NCBI GenBank assembly: GCA_934615235.1
Contig: CAKTTL010000053.1
Location: forward strand, 1 to 19,572
Source of the DNA: an uncultured Clostridia bacterium
Lineage (GTDB): Bacteria; Bacillota; Clostridia; Christensenellales; Aristaeellaceae
Direction: 5' to 3'
DNA length: 19,572 nt
Shown one piece after another: positions 6,868 through 15,804 of this stretch. Within the stretch, counting starts at the first letter, position 1; the number at the start of each line of letters is the position of its first letter. Below the pieces are notes generated by a model, which was given only the letters and a program-made list of their open reading frames with translations, was not told where the DNA came from and made no database searches. The translations under genes and the position numbers were made by a program.

Positions 6868-7689
6868 ATGAGCACCGTTCAGCTGAATCTCTATGCCCGA
6901 TGCCTGCATTTTCGCACCGAAGTGCGCGTAGCGCTGCCTGAATACCCCAATCAGCGAAACGAGAATATCCCGTACCGGCAGGCCTTCGAGCCTGCCCTGC
7001 GTTTCCCCGTCGTCTATCTGCTGCACGGCTTTACCGGCGATTATACGGACTGGACCAACATGATCCCCATAGAGCGTTTTGCCGCGGAGACCGGTTTCGC
7101 CGTCGTCATGCCCCACGGCTACAATACCTGGTACAGAAACGTGCCGGGCGGCTTTCAGATGGAGAGCTTCATCGCGGACGAACTGCCCGCCGCAGTGGAG
7201 GCTCTTCTGCCCGTTTCCAGCGCGCCCCGGGATCGCTTCATCGCCGGCCTGAGCATGGGCGGCACAGGCGCCATCCGCATGGCGTGGCGTTATCCCGAAC
7301 GGTATCGTGCCGCCGCCGCCATGAGCGCCGTGCCGGATCTTACGCAGTCCTTCTGCGAAGCGAGCGATCCTTCCTACGAAGCGCAGCTTCGTCAAAGCGT
7401 GCAAAGCGTCTATGGCGGCGAAACGGCAGCGCAGAACGAAGGCGACGAGCTTTTGAAGCTTGGGGCTGCACAGCAGCGCCTGGGCGTGAAACTGCCGCCT
7501 CTGCTGTTTCACTACGGCGAACAGGACGTGCGCTTTCAGGCGCAGTATCTGCCTTTCAAGCGTTTCTGCGAGGCGAACCGTTTGCCCGTAACCTTTGCAA
7601 CCGCGCCGGGCAGGCATAATTTCGATTATTGGGAACCGACCATTCGCCAGATCTTCCGCTGGTTTATGGAGGTTCATCAGAATAGCTAA
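6868..7689 (+). CDS. Serine esterase of the alpha/beta-hydrolase fold (esterase D / feruloyl esterase-like)
   Basis: A 273-residue cytosolic hydrolase without signal peptide or membrane segment. The catalytic triad can be read as Ser129 in GLSMGG, Asp220 in YGEQD and His250 in GRHNFDYW. His53-Gly54 in LLHGF are in the oxyanion-loop position. The fold belongs to the putative esterase family that includes S-formylglutathione hydrolase, tributyrin esterase EstA and CE1 acetyl-xylan/feruloyl esterases. AAGGA lies 5-10 bases before the ATG, 10 bases after the permease stop, so it is the last gene of the importer operon. The context suggests it removes acyl or aromatic ester groups from the imported glycoside inside the cell. 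A formaldehyde-detoxifying role is possible by family but less likely here, with no alcohol dehydrogenase partner beside it. Confidence 0.85.
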   Translation: MSTVQLNLYARCLHFRTEVRVALPEYPNQRNENIPYRQAFEPALRFPVVYLLHGFTGDYTDWTNMIPIERFAAETGFAVVMPHGYNTWYRNVPGGFQMESFIADELPAAVEALLPVSSAPRDRFIAGLSMGGTGAIRMAWRYPERYRAAAAMSAVPDLTQSFCEASDPSYEAQLRQSVQSVYGGETAAQNEGDELLKLGAAQQRLGVKLPPLLFHYGEQDVRFQAQYLPFKRFCEANRLPVTFATAPGRHNFDYWEPTIRQIFRWFMEVHQNS

Positions 7690-7709
7690 CCCGCTTAAAT
7701 CATAATTTT

Positions 7710-7735
7710 AAGGTCGTCGGAAGGACGGCCTTTTT
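7710..7735 (+). terminator. Terminator of the importer/esterase operon
   Basis: AAGGTCGTC (7710-7718), loop GGAAG, GACGGCCTT (7724-7732) with one G-T pair, then TTT. It begins 20 bases past the esterase stop. Confidence 0.85.
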
Positions 7736-7770
7736 GCTGCCCGTTTTTCAATTTCCCTTCATCGTCCATA

Positions 7771-7806
7771 AAAAAACCGCCTGCTCCTCTTTCGAGGTGC
7801 AGGCGG
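7771..7806 (-). terminator. Terminator of nifJ
   Basis: On the - strand CCGCCTGC (7806-7799) pairs with GCAGGCGG (7784-7777). An inner stem (CCTC/GAGG) closes a four-base loop. A run of seven T (7776-7770) follows. It lies about 90 bases past the nifJ stop, with a palindromic repeat in between. Confidence 0.88.
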
Positions 7807-7810
7807 CCAA

Positions 7811-7878
7811 AAGCGGCTTTCTTCGGAAAGGGGTCCGGGGGAAACCCTTCTTTCTCCCGAAAGAAGAGTTTCCCCCGG
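7811..7878 (+). repeat. Dispersed palindromic repeat, copy A
   Basis: Starts AAGCGGCTTTCTT, then GGGGTC, then a long hairpin: 7837-7854 pairs with 7859-7876 (17 bp, one mismatch) around loop TCCC. The same order of blocks with 75-80% identity by eye occurs on the - strand at 14280-14350. It sits in the 3' untranslated region of nifJ, before the terminator. Confidence 0.75.
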
Positions 7879-7896
7879 CGTTCCCCGTCTCCCAGC

Positions 7897-11388
<3,492 letters not shown>

Positions 11389-11415
11389 CAGGGTTCCTCC
11401 TTATCGAGTCCGTAG

Positions 11416-11436
11416 CGGGATTTTTATATAATCCCG
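11416..11436 (-). other. Small hairpin in the nifJ leader
   Basis: CGGGAT (11416-11421) and ATCCCG (11431-11436) form a 6-bp stem with an AT-rich 9-base loop, between the promoter and the AAGGAGG. It may stabilise the transcript or bind a regulator. No T-run follows, so it is not a terminator. Confidence 0.4.
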
Positions 11437-11445
11437 AACATATCA

Positions 11446-11474
11446 ATTATAAGGATACCGTTTTGCATTGTCAA
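11446..11474 (-). promoter_or_regulatory. Perfect consensus promoter of nifJ
   Basis: On the - strand TTGACA (11474-11469), 17 bases, TATAAT (11451-11446). Both hexamers match the sigma-A consensus exactly, implying strong expression. The predicted transcript start is about 50 bases before the ATG. Confidence 0.9.
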
Positions 11475-11535
11475 CCCTGAAACCCGGTTTGGCGGGTTTT
11501 TTAGAGCGGGAATCGGGCGGCTTCGCCGCGGAAAG

Positions 11536-11573
11536 AAAAACGCCGCGGAAGCAATACGTTCCGCGGCGTTTTT
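11536..11573 (-). terminator. Terminator of the kdpDE-like operon (bidirectional)
   Basis: AAAAACGCCGCGGAA (11536-11550), 8-base loop, TTCCGCGGCGTTTTT (11559-11573): a perfect 15-bp stem including A/T tails on both sides. It lies 22 bases past the kdpE stop and separates that operon from the nifJ promoter. Confidence 0.9.
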
Positions 11574-11594
11574 CAGGCGGCGCCCGCGCCGCGA

Positions 11595-12323
11595 TTATTC
11601 CTCCGCCTTCTCAAAATCCGAGCTGTCCGCCATGCGGTAGCCCACGCCGATCTCAGTGAAAATATAAACCGGCTCGGCCGGGTTTTTCTCCATCTTACGG
11701 CGGATGTTGGCCATGTTCACGCGGAGAATCTGGTTATCCCCCTGCATGCGCGGCCCCCAGATTTCCCTGGTGATGAACTCGTACGTGAGCACCTTGCCCG
11801 CATAGCGCCCCAGCAGCGCCACCATCTTGTATTCGTTCTGCGTCAGGCCGATATCGCGCCCGTCGACGAAAACGCGCCGCTTGTCGTAATCGATCATCAG
11901 CCCGCCGCACTCGTAGCGGCCGGTCTGCATAACCGCCTCGTTCACGCCTCTGACGTGCGCGTGGCGCAGCGCCGTGCGGATGCGCGCAAGCAGTTCGCTC
12001 GTGCCGAAGGGCTTGGAAAGATAATCGTCCGCGCCCGCGTCGAGCGCGGCGACCTTATCGCGCTCGTGCGCGCGCGCCGAAACCACGACAATCGGCACCT
12101 GCGACCATTGGCGCACCGAGCGGATGAACTGCATGCCGTCCATATCCGGCAGCCCCAGATCGAGCAGCACAAGATCCGGGCAGTGCGAGGTGATCAACAT
12201 ATGCGCGTCCGAGCCGCGCGTGGCTTCAAGAACCTCGTAGTCGTTAGCCTTGAGCACCGTGCCGATGAAACTGCGGATGCTGTGTTCGTCTTCCACCACC
12301 AGAATTACGCTTTTTATGGACAT
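11595..12323 (-). CDS. kdpE: OmpR/KdpE-type response regulator
   Basis: A 242-residue two-component regulator. The receiver domain spans residues 1-120, with acidic pocket Glu11-Asp12, phospho-acceptor Asp55 (LVLLDLGLPD), Ser82 and Lys104 (YLSKPFG). The winged-helix DNA-binding domain spans about 127-235 (LTQNEYKMVALLGRYAGKVL, then VNMANIRRKMEKNP, ending TEIGVGYRM), which is the KdpE pattern. GGAGG precedes the ATG inside the 3' end of the kinase gene, and the two genes overlap by 10 bases, so they are translationally coupled. By family it would respond to potassium or osmotic/second-messenger signals and control kdpFABC, but no kdp pump gene lies in the window. The symbol is given by similarity to KdpE and the KdpD-like partner. 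Confidence 0.88.
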   Translation of the reverse strand: MSIKSVILVVEDEHSIRSFIGTVLKANDYEVLEATRGSDAHMLITSHCPDLVLLDLGLPDMDGMQFIRSVRQWSQVPIVVVSARAHERDKVAALDAGADDYLSKPFGTSELLARIRTALRHAHVRGVNEAVMQTGRYECGGLMIDYDKRRVFVDGRDIGLTQNEYKMVALLGRYAGKVLTYEFITREIWGPRMQGDNQILRVNMANIRRKMEKNPAEPVYIFTEIGVGYRMADSSDFEKAEE

Positions 12324-13399
12324 ACCGTTTCCTCCGTCGGCGGCAGGGTGAAGGTGAACACCGCGCCGCCCGTTTCGCTGTTGTTCGCATGGATCGTTCC
12401 CCCATGCGCCTTGACGATCGTTTTGCAGACAGACAGGCCGATCCCCATCCCGCGGCTCGCGTCCGCCGTGCTGTCCGTTTTGAGCGAACCGTCGAACAGA
12501 TGCGGCAGGTCGTCCTCCGGGATTCCGCAGCCGTTATCGCGCACGGAAAAGACGGCCCAGCCGTCCCGCTTTTCAACGCTCAGCCAGATTTCGACGTTCT
12601 CTCCCGCGTGCTGCGCGGCGTTTTCCAGGAGATTGAGCAGCACCTGGCGGATGAGAATCGCGTCCATGGGCACGATGAGCAGCTCATCCGGAACTGAGAC
12701 GTGAACGCGCAGCTTCGGGTGCTGCTTGCGGAAGCTCATCATTACCGCGGCGATCACTTCCTCCGCCGCCTCGTCCGTTTTGGCAATTTTCGTCTGCCCG
12801 CTGCTGATGCGCGTGATGGACAGCAGGTTTTCCACCATCCGAATGAGCCACTGCGCGTCCTCGTCGATATCCTGCAGCATCTCTTTTTCCTGCTCCCAGG
12901 TCATGTTGCCGTGCTGCTCGAGAATGGCCGTCGCCGCGCCGCTGATGCCGGTCAGCGGCGTACGCAGATCGTGCGAGATGGCGCGCAGCAGGTTGCCGCG
13001 CATCTTTTCCTTCTCCACCTCGGCGCGCACGCTTTCCTGCCGCTTGATCTGCGTCGTCATCGCGCTGGTGACGACGGACGCCGCCAGCATCACCACGAAC
13101 ATCACCGGATAGCCCGCGATGGTGAAATTCAGCTTGAAATACGGGTACGTGAAGGCGTAGTTGACGCAGATCACGCCCAAAAACGACGCGGCGATGCCGT
13201 ACCCGTAGCCGCTGGTCAGTCTCGAAATGAGCAGCACCGCCAGCACGAAAAGCATCGGAATGAACCCGTCCGTCAAACCGTCGCGGTGCAGCAGGTAGGC
13301 CAGCAGCGTCGTCGCGGCAAGCACGCCAAGGGAAAGCAGCAGATCGCGCAGGAAGCGCAGCGTCCGCTCTCGTTTGAAAACACGCATCCTCATCACCAT
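12314..13399 (-). CDS. KdpD-like sensor histidine kinase, short form lacking the N-terminal sensor half
   Basis: A 361-residue membrane kinase. Residues about 18-112 hold four membrane helices of the DUF4118 module found in KdpD (GVICVNYAFTYPY). The H-box is ISHDLRTPLTGI with phospho-acceptor His143, the N-box is NLLENAAQHA (256-265), and the G-boxes are DNGCGIP (288-294) and GMGIGLSV (317-324). Full KdpD is close to 900 residues and carries an N-terminal KdpD/Usp region. That part is absent, and nothing upstream encodes it, since a methyltransferase gene follows directly. No ribosome binding site precedes the first ATG, and a TATAAT ends 6 bases before it. Initiation could be leaderless at 13399, or occur at the third in-frame ATG (13387), which has GGTGAT four bases before it. 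It phosphorylates the overlapping response regulator by context. Confidence 0.88.
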   Translation of the reverse strand: MVMRMRVFKRERTLRFLRDLLLSLGVLAATTLLAYLLHRDGLTDGFIPMLFVLAVLLISRLTSGYGYGIAASFLGVICVNYAFTYPYFKLNFTIAGYPVMFVVMLAASVVTSAMTTQIKRQESVRAEVEKEKMRGNLLRAISHDLRTPLTGISGAATAILEQHGNMTWEQEKEMLQDIDEDAQWLIRMVENLLSITRISSGQTKIAKTDEAAEEVIAAVMMSFRKQHPKLRVHVSVPDELLIVPMDAILIRQVLLNLLENAAQHAGENVEIWLSVEKRDGWAVFSVRDNGCGIPEDDLPHLFDGSLKTDSTADASRGMGIGLSVCKTIVKAHGGTIHANNSETGGAVFTFTLPPTEETVCP

Positions 13400-13405
13400 A
13401 CAGGA

Positions 13406-13411
13406 ATTATA
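13406..13411 (-). promoter_or_regulatory. -10 box abutting the KdpD-like kinase start
   Basis: A perfect TATAAT on the - strand. Seven bases past its end is the A of the first ATG (13399), so the transcript may begin on the start codon. The -35 position holds only TACGGA (17-base spacing), inside a hairpin. Confidence 0.4.
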
Positions 13412-13422
13412 TCATAATAAGC

Positions 13423-13443
13423 CCCGTATCCGTACGATACGGG
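13423..13443 (-). terminator. Hairpin after the RNA methyltransferase gene
   Basis: CCCGTATC (13423-13430), loop CGTAC, GATACGGG (13436-13443): a perfect 8-bp stem 32 bases past the methyltransferase stop. On the - strand only GCTTATTATG follows, so termination is probably inefficient. The hairpin also covers the -35 region of the kinase promoter. Confidence 0.45.
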
Positions 13444-13475
13444 ACCGCAGGAAACGCTAATTTTCCGTAAAAATA

Positions 13476-14237
13476 TTACCGGTGGCCGATGGAGTACATC
13501 AAAATGGCGGCCGCCACGGCGGCGTTCATCGATTCGACCCTGCCGCCCATCGGGAGCGTCAGCCGGCGCGTCGCCAGCGCGCGCACGGGCGCGGCCACGC
13601 CGTTCCCTTCGCTGCCGACGACCAGCGCCAGCGGCGCGGAAAGCTCCGGCAGCGCCGCAAAGAAATCGTCCCCGCCCAGCTCGCTCGAGACGACGGTGAA
13701 GCCGCGTTCTTTCAGGGCGCAAAGCGCCTCTGCAAGCGCTCCCCGCCAGACGGGCACGCGGTACACGCTGCCCATCGTCGCGCGCACGGTCTTCGGGGCG
13801 AACGCGTCCGCGCAGGCGGGCGAGAGGAGCGCGCCGGAAAAGCCCGCCGCCTCGGCCGTGCGCAGCATCGTGCCGACGTTGCCCGGATCCTGCACGCCGT
13901 CGAGGACGAGCAGCAGCCCGTCAAGCTGCGAAAGCTCCGGCGGCGCGGGCATGCGCACCGAGGCGAGCACGCCCTGCGGCGTTTTCGTCTCGCACACGGT
14001 TTCGAGAATCCGCGCAGGCACGACGAGCACGTCCTTTGCCCGCGCGATCAGCGCGGCATATTCGTCCACGCGCTCCCTGTCCACCAGCAGCGTTTCCACC
14101 TGCGCATAGTCGAACGCCTCCTGGCAGAGCTTGCGCCCCTCGGCGAGAAACAGGCCGGCCTCCGCGCGTCCCTTCGCCTGCCGCAGGGCGCGGAGCGACG
14201 CAATGCGCGGGTTTTGCGCGCTGGTAATTTCAAGCAT
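13476..14237 (-). CDS. SpoU/TrmH-family RNA 2'-O-ribose methyltransferase (RlmB-like)
   Basis: A 253-residue knotted methyltransferase using S-adenosylmethionine to 2'-O-methylate a ribosomal or transfer RNA. An N-terminal RNA-binding substrate domain (residues 1-95, opening ITSAQNPRI) precedes the catalytic domain. Motif 1 is DGVQDPGNVGTMLRTAEA (113-130) with Asn120 and Arg126. Motif 2 is VVGSEGNGV (206-214). Motif 3 is LPMGGRVESMNAAVAAAI (228-245), where the knot and cofactor pocket form; in this group the glycine after the M is often I or P, a minor variation here. AGGAGG (14245-14250) lies 7 bases before the ATG. The exact RNA target cannot be told. It follows the rplT terminator and a palindromic repeat, and is near, but not co-transcribed with, the ribosomal protein operon. 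Confidence 0.92.
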   Translation of the reverse strand: MLEITSAQNPRIASLRALRQAKGRAEAGLFLAEGRKLCQEAFDYAQVETLLVDRERVDEYAALIARAKDVLVVPARILETVCETKTPQGVLASVRMPAPPELSQLDGLLLVLDGVQDPGNVGTMLRTAEAAGFSGALLSPACADAFAPKTVRATMGSVYRVPVWRGALAEALCALKERGFTVVSSELGGDDFFAALPELSAPLALVVGSEGNGVAAPVRALATRRLTLPMGGRVESMNAAVAAAILMYSIGHR

Positions 14238-14279
14238 GGTGAATCCTCCTGACGTGGGTAGAGGGGAGACGCGGGTTTT

Positions 14280-14350
14280 CCGGGGGAGAAACCTTCTTTC
14301 TGGAGAAAGAAGGTTTCTCCCCCAGACCCCCTCTTCTAAGAAAGCCGCTT
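14280..14350 (-). repeat. Dispersed palindromic repeat, copy B
   Basis: Perfect 19-bp stem: 14282-14300 pairs with 14305-14323 around loop TGGA. On the - strand the element opens AAGCGGCTTTCTT and GGGGGTC, as copy A (7811-7878) does on the + strand. It lies in the leader of the methyltransferase gene. Confidence 0.8.
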
Positions 14351-14378
14351 AAAGGCTGCTTTAACTATATTATTACAA

Positions 14379-14416
14379 AAGCGGATTCGCCGCCCGTTCG
14401 GGTTTCAAATCCGCTT
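14379..14416 (-). terminator. Terminator of the infC-rpmI-rplT operon
   Basis: AAGCGGATT (14379-14387) and AATCCGCTT (14408-14416) form a 9-bp stem with a GC-rich inner part. On the - strand TTGTAATA follows. It begins 41 bases past the rplT stop. A second hairpin (AGGGGC/GCCCCT, 14423-14440) lies between. Confidence 0.75.
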
Positions 14417-14456
14417 CTTTTTAGGGGCTTTCGCCGCCCCTGATCTTTTTGCGTAA

Positions 14457-14807
14457 TTACGCGTTCTTGGCGAGCTCAACCAGCTGCGCGAAACCGGCGG
14501 CGTCGTTGACGGCCATGTCGGCGAGCATCTTGCGGTTGACGTTCACGTTCGCCTTCTTCAGGCCGTTGATGAACGTGGAGTAGCTCATGCCGCTGAGACG
14601 GGCGGCCGCGTTGATGCGGACGATCCACAGGCGGCGGAAATCGCGCTTACGGAGCTTACGGCCGGTATAGGCGTAGCGCAGGGAGCGCCGCACCTGTTCA
14701 GAAGCCGCGCGGTACTGCTTGGACTTCGCGCCCCAGTAACCCTTCGCAAGCTTAAAAATCTTCCTGCGCTTCTTATGGGCGTTCACAGCCCTCTTAATTC
14801 TTGCCAT
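14457..14807 (-). CDS. rplT: 50S ribosomal protein L20
   Basis: A 116-residue, strongly basic protein that binds 23S rRNA early in assembly of the large ribosomal subunit. The sequence is textbook L20: MARIKRAVNAHKKRRKIFKL at the start, then AKGYWGAKSKQYR, RDFRRLWIVRINAA and GLKKANVNVNRKMLADMA. Length is normal (about 117-119). An AAGGAAGG site precedes the ATG. It is the last gene of the infC-rpmI-rplT operon, followed by a terminator. In Bacillus, L20 represses this operon by acting on the leader RNA; a suitable leader is present here at 15613-15728. Confidence 0.98.
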   Translation of the reverse strand: MARIKRAVNAHKKRRKIFKLAKGYWGAKSKQYRAASEQVRRSLRYAYTGRKLRKRDFRRLWIVRINAAARLSGMSYSTFINGLKKANVNVNRKMLADMAVNDAAGFAQLVELAKNA

Positions 14808-14860
14808 TTATAGAACCTTCCTTTCGCAGAATGCGTCGTTATTTCGCCAGAGTCTATCCC

Positions 14861-15058
14861 TTACTTATAGGGGATGAGCTTCTTCATCTTTTTGACTTCG
14901 GTGGAATCGACGAAGCCGGCCTGGCGCAGGTTCCTCTTCTGCTTCGGGGACTTGCTAGCCATGATGTGGTTACGGAACGCCTTCGCGCGCTTGACTTTGC
15001 CGGTCTTGGTCAGCGAAAGACGCTTGGCCGCGCCGCGGTGAGTTTTCAGTTTAGGCAT
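14861..15058 (-). CDS. rpmI: 50S ribosomal protein L35
   Basis: A 65-residue basic ribosomal protein (MPKLKTHRGAAKRLSLTKTG, ending KKMKKLIPYK), with the normal length. The start at 15058 follows AGGAGG (15065-15070). The open frame continues upstream into infC, but that extension has no family similarity and is excluded. It lies 17 bases downstream of infC and 53 bases upstream of rplT. Confidence 0.98.
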   Translation of the reverse strand: MPKLKTHRGAAKRLSLTKTGKVKRAKAFRNHIMASKSPKQKRNLRQAGFVDSTEVKKMKKLIPYK

Positions 15059-15075
15059 AGTCTTCCTCCTTGCGG

Positions 15076-15597
15076 TTATTTTACTTCTTTGTTTTCCTTC
15101 GGGGCCAGGATCATGATCATGTGGCGACCTTCTACAAGGGGCTTGCGCTCCACAACGCACTTGTCTTTCATGCGCTCATAGAAATCGTCCATGACTTTCG
15201 CGCCGATTTCGGTGTGCGTGATCTGGCGGCCGCGGAAGCGGATCGATACCTTGACCTTGTTGCCCTCCGCCAGGAACCGAAGCGCGTTCTTCATCTTGAC
15301 CTGAACGTCGTTCTCTTCGATGGTCGCGGACAGCTGGACTTCCTTGAGCGTGATGACCTTCTGATTCTTGCGGTTCTCGCGCTGACGCTTGGACTGCTCG
15401 TAGCGGAACTTGTCGTAGTTCATGAGCTTGCAAACGGCGGGCACCGCGTTTCCCTGAATGCGCACCAGGTCAAGCTGGCGTTCCTCGGCGATTTCCAGCG
15501 CGCGCGCCGTGGGCATGATGCCCAGCTGCTCGCCCGTGTCGCTGATGACGCGCACTTCACGGTCGCGAATCTCGTCATTGATCATCAAGTCGCTGAT
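15076..15597 (-). CDS. infC: Translation initiation factor IF-3, probably starting at AUC
   Basis: A 173-residue factor that binds the 30S subunit, prevents premature 50S joining and checks the initiation codon. Family signatures are present: INDEIRDREVRVISDTGEQL, QLDLVRIQGNAVPAVCKLMN, FRYEQSKRQRENRKNQKV and VKVSIRFRGRQITHTEIG. The best-placed start is ATC at 15597, 9 bases after AGGAGG (15607-15612). The first in-frame ATG (15585) is 21 bases away and would remove four residues that align with the usual N-terminus. Frames further upstream run through the terminator and are not coding. IF-3 genes of E. coli and Bacillus use AUU, through which IF-3 limits its own synthesis; AUC would serve the same way. 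First gene of infC-rpmI-rplT. Confidence 0.96.
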   Translation of the reverse strand: MSDLMINDEIRDREVRVISDTGEQLGIMPTARALEIAEERQLDLVRIQGNAVPAVCKLMNYDKFRYEQSKRQRENRKNQKVITLKEVQLSATIEENDVQVKMKNALRFLAEGNKVKVSIRFRGRQITHTEIGAKVMDDFYERMKDKCVVERKPLVEGRHMIMILAPKENKEVK

Positions 15598-15604
15598 ATC
15601 GATA

Positions 15605-15612
15605 CACCTCCT
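15605..15612 (-). promoter_or_regulatory. Ribosome binding site that places the infC start at AUC
   Basis: AGGAGGTG on the - strand, a full match to the 16S tail. It leaves 7 bases to ATC (15597) but 19 bases to the first ATG (15585). Confidence 0.8.
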
Positions 15613-15617
15613 TAGAA

Positions 15618-15647
15618 ATAACAAAAGAGCGGGTGAACACCCGCTCT
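15618..15647 (-). terminator. Attenuator terminator immediately before infC
   Basis: On the - strand AGAGCGGGT (15647-15639), loop GTTC, ACCCGCTCT (15634-15626), then TTTTGTTATTT. It is a perfect 9-bp stem with a T-rich tail, downstream of the operon promoter and only about 6 bases before the infC ribosome binding site. Unless bypassed, it would stop the transcript before any gene. Confidence 0.85.
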
Positions 15648-15728
15648 CAGAGCATAGCAAATCAATTGCCACGACCGCGCCAGGCCAATCTGCCGGCGGG
15701 TGAGAAGCGGGCGGCTTCCACTTACAGC
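15648..15728 (-). ncRNA. Leader RNA of infC-rpmI-rplT (L20-leader-like attenuator)
   Basis: Untranslated RNA between the promoter and the terminator. The segment CACCCGC (- strand of 15696-15702) is identical to part of the terminator's 3' arm, so it can pair with the 5' arm (GCGGGTG) and form an antiterminator. A small hairpin GAAGC-CGCCC-GCTTC lies just upstream of it. In Bacillus the operon has an L20-sensing leader. I infer the same role, but did not match the sequence to a covariance model. Confidence 0.55.
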
Positions 15729-15734
15729 AGACGT

Positions 15735-15763
15735 ATCTTATCACGCCGGGCGGGTTCTGTCAA
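15735..15763 (-). promoter_or_regulatory. Promoter of infC-rpmI-rplT
   Basis: On the - strand TTGACA (15763-15758), 17 bases, TAAGAT (15740-15735). The transcript start is predicted near 15728, about 130 bases before the infC start. Confidence 0.85.
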
Positions 15764-15804
15764 GCAGTTTTTTCTATTTTGGGCGGCTTCGCCGCCGAAA
15801 AAAA

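Noticed and set aside
5166..6875. Long - strand open frame (569 residues) opposite the permease genes
   Set aside because: His/Arg/Gln-rich composition without domains, spanning two clear permease genes; an antisense shadow.
11389..11480. Rex-type redox operator in the nifJ control region
   Set aside because: No TTGTTAA-like inverted repeat could be found; only a small CGGGAT/ATCCCG hairpin.
11481..11502. Hairpin AACCCG/CGGGTT with T-run on the + strand near the nifJ promoter
   Set aside because: The stem is only 6 bp, no + strand gene ends there, and on the - strand it lacks a T-run.
14423..14440. Second hairpin AGGGGC/GCCCCT after rplT
   Set aside because: On the transcribed - strand it is followed by A residues rather than T, so I do not call it a terminator on its own.
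15598..15744. Upstream extension of the infC frame to an ATG at 15744
   Set aside because: It would translate the terminator hairpin and leader, begins before the predicted transcript start, and has no similarity to IF-3.
15781..15804. Hairpin after the cytidylate-kinase-like gene
   Set aside because: On the - strand the T-run lies before rather than after the stem, so termination there is not supported.
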